From an uncultured bacterium (GTDB taxonomy: Bacteria > Pseudomonadota > Gammaproteobacteria > Burkholderiales > Burkholderiaceae_D), in NCBI GenBank assembly GCA_903872555.1, contig CAIQLE010000108.1, positions 1 to 18,051 of the forward strand: a stretch of 18,051 nucleotides of DNA, written 5' to 3'. The position numbers and the translations under genes were made by a program. The notes under the pieces were generated by a model. It worked only from the letters and a program-made list of their open reading frames with translations, was not told where the DNA came from and made no database searches. The number at the start of each line of letters is the position of its first letter. Position 1 is the first letter of the stretch. Positions 1 through 6,015 of this stretch are shown here, piece after piece.

Positions 1-936
1 ACCTAAGATGCGTTTTGCAGTGTCTCGAGTTTCTATCGTTTGTAGCTGTTCTTTCATTTGCGGTGACAGCGCAGCCTCGCTGCAAGACATGATGTTGTCA
101 TGAAAATCTTCTGCATATTTTTGAAAATTCTTAAATAAATCCAGCTCAAGAAGCTCATAAACCAGACTTTCTTTCTGCTTTATAAACAAAGGATCACGGA
201 AACATGGCAGCAGCACCCCTGCCAGCAAGAATTCATTAAACATACGGCTCGATATATTATTCAAATCCTTGATCGTTAAATTACAGTTGATCGCGGATTC
301 TAAAATCAGCTTATCGAGATACAGACAGAATTGCCTGATCAAAGGCGGGAGTCGGGTTTGCTGTCCATTGCTTGTATCAAAGATCGTTTTCATGAGCGCA
401 TTGGCATAGTTTGATGTGCCCTGCGACAGGCTCACGCCGGCAATCTGTGTCACGGATTGCGCCCAGTCCTGCAGTTCTTTAGATCCGAATGCTTCAATCA
501 GCCATGAAGCATCGATTTTTCCCAGCCAATCTTTAGGCAATTCTTCTCGCGCGTAATGCTGAAGCTGCTGCCGTCCACACCCTTGCTTGCCCAATTTAAG
601 CGACTGAGTGAAAAATTTTCCCGCCAGTTGTGCGACCGCAGGCAGGGCTTGCACACCGACTGACTGTAAGAGGGAAATCGGTTTCGCTTTCGCCTCTTCA
701 TGCAAAGGATGGTTTTGATACACCGTTTTCATTACGGGAGATTGAATTTCCGACTGGCCCGTTTGCGCTGCGGTGTTCGCTGTTGAGTGCGCTATGGTGT
801 GCACTGTGGTGTGCGTTGTGGCGTGCGTTGTGGTTTGTGCTGTAGTTTGCTTTGCTGGAAATACGGCTACCACCTCATCTTCTGATGAGTATTTTTCTGG
901 TCGCTGAGTCGTATGAAATGAGCTGGAGATCGACAT
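1..936 (-). CDS. Unknown soluble protein with Thr/His-rich N-terminal repeats, possible secreted effector (partial)
   Basis: An uninterrupted frame of 312 codons starts at ATG 936-934 and leaves the window at base 1, so the C-terminus is missing. The start is backed by AAGGAA on the minus strand about four bases upstream. Residues 1-29 are polar and Ser-rich. Residues 30-61 are eight four-residue units that begin with Gln, His or Asn and are rich in Thr and Ala. From about residue 88 the protein looks folded and mostly helical, with no signal peptide or convincing membrane segment. Residues 196-252 carry an LPP...R...C segment followed by FLLAGVLLPCFRDP, which loosely recalls the FLxLRxxxPAxxxP core of RasGAP domains, although the conserved Arg is replaced. 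The distal part is AT-rich compared with the rest of the window. I do not recognise the family. The disordered polar N-terminus fits a type III effector, but that is inference. The gene is divergent from the one at 1179. Confidence 0.8.
   Translation of the reverse strand, partial: MSISSSFHTTQRPEKYSSEDEVVAVFPAKQTTAQTTTHATTHTTVHTIAHSTANTAAQTGQSEIQSPVMKTVYQNHPLHEEAKAKPISLLQSVGVQALPAVAQLAGKFFTQSLKLGKQGCGRQQLQHYAREELPKDWLGKIDASWLIEAFGSKELQDWAQSVTQIAGVSLSQGTSNYANALMKTIFDTSNGQQTRLPPLIRQFCLYLDKLILESAINCNLTIKDLNNISSRMFNEFLLAGVLLPCFRDPLFIKQKESLVYELLELDLFKNFQKYAEDFHDNIMSCSEAALSPQMKEQLQTIETRDTAKRILG
764..859. repeat. 12-bp degenerate tandem repeat inside the left-edge gene
   Basis: Eight consecutive 12-bp units start at 764, 776, 788, 800, 812, 824, 836 and 848. 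The plus-strand consensus is close to TGCGTTGTGGTG. Units 4 to 6 are nearly identical and the outer ones have drifted. Because 12 is a multiple of three, the array is in frame in the minus-strand gene and encodes four-residue units at residues 30-61, so changes in copy number would lengthen or shorten the protein without a frameshift. Confidence 0.8.
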
Positions 937-1086
937 AATTTTCCTTAATAAGCGAGTGATTCGCCCCGCAAGCAGCACTGAAAAAGGCGCACGGATAGCA
1001 AATAAAAACTCCTCTGTGTGTATTTTTTGTATTCAGTTCAAATCCACACCCTTTTGACTTTCGATAGCCGAACCAGATCGTGGTGA

Positions 1087-1106
1087 TGATTGATGCTCAT
1101 CAATCA
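1087..1106. promoter_or_regulatory. 20-bp palindrome in the divergent control region, candidate operator
   Basis: The arms TGATTGATG (1087-1095) and CATCAATCA (1098-1106) are perfect 9-bp inverted repeats separated by CT. A candidate -10 element, GATAAT at 1122-1127, lies downstream for the rightward gene, and no good -35 box is present at the right distance. The palindrome sits where the -35 would be. That arrangement suits binding by a dimeric regulator, activator or repressor. No known box, such as a hrp or PIP box, is matched. The function is inferred. Confidence 0.4.
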
Positions 1107-1154
1107 GGCTCGCTGCGTACCGATAATTTTCTCTACGCCATGCTTAGCTCTCTA

Positions 1155-1169
1155 TCCTGAAAATCAGGA
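1155..1169 (+). promoter_or_regulatory. Small hairpin overlapping the ribosome binding site of the 1179 gene
   Basis: TCCTGA (1155-1160), loop AAA (1161-1163) and TCAGGA (1164-1169) form a perfect 6-bp stem. The 3' arm contains the first bases of the strong Shine-Dalgarno AGGAGG (1166-1171), which lies seven bases before ATG 1179. In the mRNA the stem could partly hide the ribosome binding site. A regulatory effect is inferred only. Confidence 0.4.
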
Positions 1170-1178
1170 GGCTCGCTC

Positions 1179-2762
1179 ATGCTTGCTTTGCTTAGGAAAG
1201 CAAACCTCACGCGTTCTGTACAGTCCTCGCGTGCGGGTCACCCATGCACACACATGGCGGCAACTCCAAGAATGCGATACCAGCGCTCGGGGCAAGTGCT
1301 GCCATGCGCTGCGCGCGTGCAGCGTTCGACTTATTATTTTGATGCCGCTCGTCACACGACAAAGACGCTGCAATACCTGCTCTGCCAGATTCAGGAAAGC
1401 ACGCAGCCCGGCTCAGGTCCTGCCGCGGTTTTACTGGCTCAGGCCATGGATGCATTACTGGATTCTCTATGTCCACGACTTGAGGATGACAAGGAGAGTG
1501 TTGATTACTTCCACCAGCTACTGAATATTCATCTGTCCGGGCTTCGTGCCTCTGAACTGGAGCAACTAGCACATGCCCTGAAACGCATGCCCTATGATTG
1601 CGCTGTGATGGAAACCATCGCTGCACCCGAATCTTTGTCGCAGCGACAGCGCAGCCTGATGTTTACGGCGGATTTGCAAGCCTCACTCGCCAGCCTGAGC
1701 GATGCGGCAAGACTATTCGAATCGCAACATCCCGAGAGCCATCGCCTGACGACATCACAGGCGCAGCAAGCGCGCGATTGTCTGGCTGACCATGCCCGAC
1801 GCTATGCCCGCTCTGGTATCACACTGATTGAACTGGCGGGCTTGAGCCATATGCTGGCAGAGGCCATAGGCATGTCTGCAAAACCCGGTGCAACCCTATC
1901 TGCAAGCGCATTAGCCACTGACAGTCGTGTGGCAGGTGATGAAAAAAATCTGCTGATCGATTCAGCCACTTACACAGCCCTCACAGAAAAGACTCAGGTA
2001 CAGTTATTCGCCCGCGTGATGCAGGATGTACTGGAATTATTCCTGTTCAAAAAACTTTTTCCTGATGTGCGCTCATTGCCAGATTTACAGCCCAGACAAC
2101 GCACTTTGTTGTTTGGTGAAATTGAGCGCGTCATGGCACTTGCGCCCACGATCAGAGACAGGCAAAGCATACTCAGCGCAAAGGCGCTGCTCGCACACAG
2201 CAAAGATTTTGGCACGATACATATTTATCCCACGGTCGGTACACGGCTGGGGCACGCATGCATCATTCCTTCACTCTCGCTCATACCGGACATGAGCCAG
2301 GCAAGCAAAGCCATAGGCACACGCTATATGCGGGTTGGCTTTCGCTTAGCGCCAAGCGACTGCATTATCAGCGAGTGGCCCATGCTGTGGCTGAATGCTG
2401 CCGAGAATGAGCAGCGCTATCCTTCGGCGCTGGCCTGGCCTGTGAAGGTAGCAGCTGAGGCCGCAGCACTTCAGGCTGCTGCCCGTGGACTGGTTCAGGA
2501 ATGGCAGGAACAGGGCTTACCCTATCGCTTTGCCAGCACCGAACCCCGGCTCTCAGCCACGGGCTGCCGTATCTCGGTCTGGCAGGCTGTTCAGCGCGGT
2601 ATGGATGACGATGCCCGGCAATTATTTCAGTGCTTCATGGCGGGACTGACTGAACCAGACTCGCCTACTGAGATTGCCTTGCATATGCAGCATTTCATGC
2701 AATGGGTGCAAATGCTGGGCGCTGAAAGGACAGGCAGCACAGGGGAGGACACTCACCTATAA
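1179..2762 (+). CDS. Unknown 527-residue soluble protein, possible effector
   Basis: The start ATG at 1179 is supported by a perfect AGGAGG seven bases upstream. The product has no signal peptide and no membrane segment. Residues 1-50 are basic and low in recognisable structure. Residues 60-345 are mainly helical, with long Leu/Ala/Gln-rich stretches. The C-terminal part (about 345-515) looks like a separate mixed domain. It contains HIYPTVGTRLGHACIIPSLS near 348-367, an LPYRF...EPR...TGCR stretch near 447-464, and a final helical segment rich in Met, Phe and Gln. I do not recognise the family. It is transcribed away from the 1-936 gene from a shared control region, which suggests joint regulation. 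The nitronate monooxygenase gene begins 29 bases after its stop and could be co-transcribed. An effector or regulator role is a guess from context. Confidence 0.8.
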   Translation: MLALLRKANLTRSVQSSRAGHPCTHMAATPRMRYQRSGQVLPCAARVQRSTYYFDAARHTTKTLQYLLCQIQESTQPGSGPAAVLLAQAMDALLDSLCPRLEDDKESVDYFHQLLNIHLSGLRASELEQLAHALKRMPYDCAVMETIAAPESLSQRQRSLMFTADLQASLASLSDAARLFESQHPESHRLTTSQAQQARDCLADHARRYARSGITLIELAGLSHMLAEAIGMSAKPGATLSASALATDSRVAGDEKNLLIDSATYTALTEKTQVQLFARVMQDVLELFLFKKLFPDVRSLPDLQPRQRTLLFGEIERVMALAPTIRDRQSILSAKALLAHSKDFGTIHIYPTVGTRLGHACIIPSLSLIPDMSQASKAIGTRYMRVGFRLAPSDCIISEWPMLWLNAAENEQRYPSALAWPVKVAAEAAALQAAARGLVQEWQEQGLPYRFASTEPRLSATGCRISVWQAVQRGMDDDARQLFQCFMAGLTEPDSPTEIALHMQHFMQWVQMLGAERTGSTGEDTHL

Positions 2763-2791
2763 TCAGGGGAAACTAAAAAAGGAGACATCGC

Positions 2792-3766
2792 ATGGCCTTG
2801 CCCGCTGTTCTGCAAAACCTCAGCATTCCCGTTATCGGTTCCCCCCTCTTTATCGCCAGCTGCCCTGCTCTGGTCATCGAACAATGCAAAGCTGGCATCG
2901 TCGGCTCCTTTCCTGCCCTGAACGCCCGTCCGGCCGAGATGCTGGACCAGTGGCTCAATGAAATACAGGCCGCGCTTGCCGCCCACAAGGAAGCGCATCC
3001 TGAAGCGCTGATCGGCCCTATCGCTGTCAATCAAATCGTGCACCAGTCGAATGACCGGCTGGCTCATGATGTGGAGGTCTGCGTCAAGCATCGTATTCCC
3101 GTCATCATTTCTTCTTTGCGCGCTCCGCCAAAAGAAATGCTGGATGCCATACATAGTTACGGCGGCATTGTGCTGCATGATGTGATCTCTATACGCCATG
3201 CGCAGAAAGCACTGGAAGCGGGAGTGGATGGTTTGATTTTGGTGGCGGCGGGTGCGGGTGGCCATGCGGGTGGCTTGTCACCCTTTGCACTGACGGGCGA
3301 GATACGCAAATTTTTTGATGGTCCGATTGCACTCTCGGGCTCGATTGCCACCGGTGATGCGATTCTGGCTGCACAGGCCATGGGTGCTGACTTTGCCTAC
3401 ATAGGTTCGCGCTGGCTGGCGACCAAGGAAGCCAACACCAGCGAAGGCTACCGACAGGCTATCGTTGAATCGAGTGCGGCAGATATTATTTACACCAATC
3501 TGTTTACCGGTGTGCACGGCAACTACCTGAAAAAATCGGTGGTGAATGCGGGACTCGATCCCAACAATCTGCCTGAAGCAGATAAAACCGCCATGAACTT
3601 TGCCAGCAACAGCGGTGCCAAAGCCTGGCGCGATATCTGGGGTGCAGGTCAGGGTGTGGGCATGATGCATGATGTGCCCACAGTGGCTGAAGTGGTGGCG
3701 CGCCTGAAGCAGGAATACAGTGCGGCACGTGCACGTGTGAACGCTACATCCTACCCGCGCGGCTAA
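2792..3766 (+). CDS. Nitronate monooxygenase (2-nitropropane dioxygenase family)
   Basis: This FMN enzyme of the NMO family oxidises alkyl nitronates, such as propionate 3-nitronate, to the aldehyde or keto acid plus nitrite, and acts in the cytoplasm. The 324-residue product has a TIM-barrel pattern. The family signature AGAGGHAG is at residues 153-160, and its His158 is the expected catalytic base. A phosphate-binding stretch follows near residues 182-208 (LSGSIATGDAI to YIGSRWLAT). The length is normal. The start is supported by AAGGAG seven bases upstream. The physiological substrate cannot be read from sequence, because many family members act on other substrates or only protect against nitronates. 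It lies 29 bases after the unknown gene at 1179 and is convergent with the metallo-hydrolase gene. Confidence 0.9.
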   Translation: MALPAVLQNLSIPVIGSPLFIASCPALVIEQCKAGIVGSFPALNARPAEMLDQWLNEIQAALAAHKEAHPEALIGPIAVNQIVHQSNDRLAHDVEVCVKHRIPVIISSLRAPPKEMLDAIHSYGGIVLHDVISIRHAQKALEAGVDGLILVAAGAGGHAGGLSPFALTGEIRKFFDGPIALSGSIATGDAILAAQAMGADFAYIGSRWLATKEANTSEGYRQAIVESSAADIIYTNLFTGVHGNYLKKSVVNAGLDPNNLPEADKTAMNFASNSGAKAWRDIWGAGQGVGMMHDVPTVAEVVARLKQEYSAARARVNATSYPRG

Positions 3767-3779
3767 GGGCGTTCAGAAC

Positions 3780-3808
3780 TGCGCTCATCGCTGCGTGTGA
3801 TGAGCGCA
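3780..3808. terminator. Hairpin after the nitronate monooxygenase gene, possible terminator
   Basis: TGCGCTCATC (3780-3789) and GATGAGCGCA (3799-3808) are perfect 10-bp inverted repeats with a 9-base loop, 14 bases after the stop codon. No run of T follows on either strand, so it is not a canonical Rho-independent terminator. Its place in a convergent spacer makes a role in ending transcription plausible. Confidence 0.45.
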
Positions 3809-3824
3809 AATGCTAGGGATAACG

Positions 3825-3852
3825 CAGGCTGAACGTTCTCGTGTTCAGCCTG
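3825..3852. terminator. Second hairpin in the convergent spacer, overlapping the end of the hydrolase gene
   Basis: CAGGCTGAAC (3825-3834) and GTTCAGCCTG (3843-3852) are perfect 10-bp inverted repeats with an 8-base loop. The right arm includes the TGA stop and last codons of the minus-strand metallo-hydrolase gene. No T tract follows on either strand. Together with the hairpin at 3780 it probably separates the two convergent transcription units. Confidence 0.45.
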
Positions 3853-4768
3853 ACTTCGATTCCACATTCACCAGCAACCTGCCTTCGACAGCCAATGCGC
3901 CGGCCCGCTTTAATTGCGTCACGGCCCAGTGCGCCAGATGAATGTCGCCGTAATTCATGTGATTGCGATTGGCAGCGTTCACTAAAGGGATGCCTTTCAA
4001 CAGCTTGGGCACTTCAGACAGATTGATACTCTGGCGCTCCATCAGCAAAAACTTCAACAGCACCTTGATGCCATTTTGTGCATTCCGCACAGGATCGCCT
4101 TCCAGATAGCTGATGCGTGAATACGCTTCTTTCAATGCCTGCTTCACATCGGTGAAGGGTTTGCCATGACCCGGTATCACCAGCCGCAGATCAAGATCAT
4201 CGATCATATCGAGTGTGGCACGGGTTTCTTTAAAACCGCCCCAGCCATCGAGCGCGGGAAAGACTACGCCGAAACCTTTCTCCCACAGAGCATCTGCTGA
4301 AATCAGTATGCCTTCTTGTTCACAATGCAGCAGATAGGCATAGGGATGATGACCCGGAGCATATAAGGCCGTCCAGTCAAGATCGCCGAGCCGGATTTTG
4401 TCGTTAGGATGAACCATTTCTTCTGCATGAAACATCTCACAGCGCTGACCGGTGGCATCAAACGTGAGTTTCATGCGCGCCCAGTTTTTCAGGCGCGGAA
4501 ATTCAGCTGCCGGCACATGGGTAGATACGGCCGGATAATATTCCTGCAAAATGCGATTCCCGCCGCAATGATCTGAATGCAAATGAGTGTTGTAGATGGC
4601 ATCCAGCGTGCGCTCTTGCAGCACATGCTGTACCAGTTGCAGAGTCTGCTCTTCATGCTGGCAATAGCCGGTATCGACGATGGCAGTCTGGTCTTTGCCC
4701 AGAAAAACAATGTTGTTGGATGAGAGCCAGCCGCGCTCCAACACATGCATGGATTTGGGAAGTTTCAT
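3845..4768 (-). CDS. Metallo-beta-lactamase-fold hydrolase
   Basis: A 307-residue cytoplasmic protein with the metal-binding set of the superfamily: HLHSDH at residues 62-67, His140 in APGHH, Asp159 in SADALW and His201 in PGHGKPF. This is a complete binuclear metal site, so the protein should be an active hydrolase, probably on a thioester, ester or similar bond. Residues after about 210 are helical and may be the extra C-terminal (winged-helix-like) domain seen in the LACTB2 branch. The substrate is unknown. The start ATG overlaps the stop of the upstream gene (ATGA at 4765-4768), which indicates translational coupling and membership of the leftward operon. It is the last gene of that run. 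Its location downstream of leucine catabolism genes hints at a CoA-thioester or detoxification role, but this is inference. Confidence 0.88.
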   Translation of the reverse strand: MKLPKSMHVLERGWLSSNNIVFLGKDQTAIVDTGYCQHEEQTLQLVQHVLQERTLDAIYNTHLHSDHCGGNRILQEYYPAVSTHVPAAEFPRLKNWARMKLTFDATGQRCEMFHAEEMVHPNDKIRLGDLDWTALYAPGHHPYAYLLHCEQEGILISADALWEKGFGVVFPALDGWGGFKETRATLDMIDDLDLRLVIPGHGKPFTDVKQALKEAYSRISYLEGDPVRNAQNGIKVLLKFLLMERQSINLSEVPKLLKGIPLVNAANRNHMNYGDIHLAHWAVTQLKRAGALAVEGRLLVNVESKSG

Positions 4769-5280
4769 GGTTTCATTTCATACGCAAGTGAGATGCGGGC
4801 AAACTCTGCCAGCAATGCTTCGGTGCCGCCGTTGAAAGTATAAAAAGCATTACCCGTTCTGATCACCAGTCGCGGCGGTGATAACCAGCCTGCACGAGGA
4901 ATGCCTATCAGTTTTGCACTACGTATTTCTTGCCACATGACCTGCTTGTTCAGCAAACCCCGCTGCGTTATGCCACGCTCATCCATGCTGATGGTGGCAT
5001 GCAGAAACCCATAATAAGATAAGAGCAACAAGACCAGTGCCATCAGCATGAGTGCGACCACCGACCCACCATAAGCACTCAGGGGATAACGCAATGCAAA
5101 ACTGGCGCCATAGCCGACCATTCCGAAAGTCAATAAGGTAGCCAGTAGTTTGAACCAGGGACTATACGCAGGTCCGCTGAGATTGAGCGATGGCCGATAA
5201 AATTCGGGCTGCGTCGGTGGCATCGATGGTGTTGATAGTGACGATGAGGTCGGTGGCGTCGATGGCTTCATTGGTATCAA
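4765..5280 (-). CDS. Small membrane protein with a PH-like domain
   Basis: The product is up to 171 residues. A Pro/Ser/Thr-rich N-terminal 40 residues precedes two hydrophobic segments at about 44-62 and 73-92, which should form a membrane hairpin. The remaining 80 residues have the beta-rich pattern of bacterial PH/YdbS-like domains (HATISMDERGITQRGLL, then WQEIRSAKLIG). The role is unknown; such domains usually sit on the cytoplasmic face of the inner membrane. The start is uncertain: the longest frame begins with TTG at 5280, an ATG lies at 5271, and neither has a clear Shine-Dalgarno. A stop at 5314-5316 limits upstream extension. The stop overlaps the start of the metallo-hydrolase gene by four bases. 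Confidence 0.75.
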   Translation of the reverse strand: MIPMKPSTPPTSSSLSTPSMPPTQPEFYRPSLNLSGPAYSPWFKLLATLLTFGMVGYGASFALRYPLSAYGGSVVALMLMALVLLLLSYYGFLHATISMDERGITQRGLLNKQVMWQEIRSAKLIGIPRAGWLSPPRLVIRTGNAFYTFNGGTEALLAEFARISLAYEMKP

Positions 5281-5338
5281 TGCTTGATTTGCGTGGACCC
5301 GATTGTGCCGTCTTCACAGAGAATTGAAACGGGCTTGG

Positions 5339-5542
5339 TCAGTTCGACGTGCGTCGCTCAAGAATTGATATCCAGATCTGTCTTTTCTTCGCTTCCGGCG
5401 CAACACCCCAGTCCATGATTTCATCTAAGGTACGCAGGCAACCCTTGCACAGACCGGATGAGGCATCCATCTGGCACAAGCTGATACAGGGCGAAGGCAG
5501 TGGCCCGATATGGCTAAGGGGGTCGAAGTCAGAGGCTTTCAT
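5339..5542 (-). CDS. DUF1289 family small cysteine protein
   Basis: This 67-residue protein matches the DUF1289 pattern: SPCISLC, then a short loop, CKGCLRTLDEI and a Trp. Cys19, Cys23, Cys32 and Cys35 are placed to bind a metal ion, probably zinc. Family members are widespread in proteobacteria, often next to acyl-CoA or Fe-S related genes, and have no settled function. The gene starts 29 bases after the stop of the thioesterase gene and ends 58 bases before the start of the membrane PH gene, so it most likely belongs to the same transcript. Confidence 0.85.
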   Translation of the reverse strand: MKASDFDPLSHIGPLPSPCISLCQMDASSGLCKGCLRTLDEIMDWGVAPEAKKRQIWISILERRTSN

Positions 5543-5571
5543 TGATTCTGATGCAAGCAGTCCGTATTTTC

Positions 5572-6003
5572 TTAAACACCGGCTCGGAGTTTTTTCTCAG
5601 CCAGTCGGTCCAGAAATTTATCTGGCGTGATGACAGCGCGCTCGTGCTCGCCTTCGCTGATTTTATCCAGACCATCCCAGGCTTCAACCCGAAATCGCAC
5701 GCGCCTGCCTTCCACCCCAATCACTTCGCCCTTGATGGTCAGGGTCATGCCCGGCGGCGTGGCTGCCAGATGCGAGAAGCTCACATGCGTGCCCAGGCTT
5801 TGTTCATTCGGCCAGTCCATATAGGGCATGATGCCCTGAGTGCAGGCCAGTTCCATCAGGCCCACCATATAACCGGTCGCCAGAACATCGGGCATATCCA
5901 GAGCAAACACTGTGTGCTCACCAAACAGCTTGGGCACAGAGGCACGCGCCGGCACTATGGTCTGCCATTCGAAACTCAGGCCGGGTTTTAATTCAGGATG
6001 CAT
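5572..6003 (-). CDS. FlK-like hotdog thioesterase
   Basis: A 143-residue single hotdog-fold protein. As I recall it, the fluoroacetyl-CoA thioesterase FlK has the same segments in the same order: an ATGxMVGLMExAC helix, then a SLGT strand and an H-x-AATPPG turn, and later HERAVI. The FlK catalytic set Thr/Glu/His corresponds here to Thr43, Glu51 and His78. It should hydrolyse a small acyl-CoA. The natural substrate in this operon is unknown; fluoroacetyl-CoA is unlikely as a general substrate. The start ATG is backed by AGGA seven bases upstream. The gene begins 12 bases after the HMG-CoA lyase stop, so it is clearly co-transcribed with leucine catabolism. It may clear a dead-end or inhibitory acyl-CoA of that pathway; this is inference. 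Confidence 0.85.
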   Translation of the reverse strand: MHPELKPGLSFEWQTIVPARASVPKLFGEHTVFALDMPDVLATGYMVGLMELACTQGIMPYMDWPNEQSLGTHVSFSHLAATPPGMTLTIKGEVIGVEGRRVRFRVEAWDGLDKISEGEHERAVITPDKFLDRLAEKKLRAGV

Positions 6004-6015
6004 AGAGTGTCCTAT

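Noticed and set aside
498..845. Short frames of 67 and 71 codons inside the left-edge region
   Set aside because: Both are explained by the continuous 312-codon minus-strand frame that runs off the left edge; the plus-strand one is a read-out of the 12-bp repeat.
1060..1072. TTCG...CGAA near the divergent promoters as a hrp/PIP-type box
   Set aside because: The PIP and hrpII boxes are direct repeats of TTCG with about 15-16 bases between. Here there is a short inverted pair, so it does not support type III regulon membership.
1090..1524. A 144-codon plus-strand frame overlapping the start of the 527-residue gene
   Set aside because: It lacks a Shine-Dalgarno, and the overlapping frame from 1179 has a perfect one and is far longer.
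2753..3265. A 170-codon minus-strand frame opposite the nitronate monooxygenase gene
   Set aside because: The plus-strand gene has the NMO signature and a good ribosome binding site; the opposite frame has neither.
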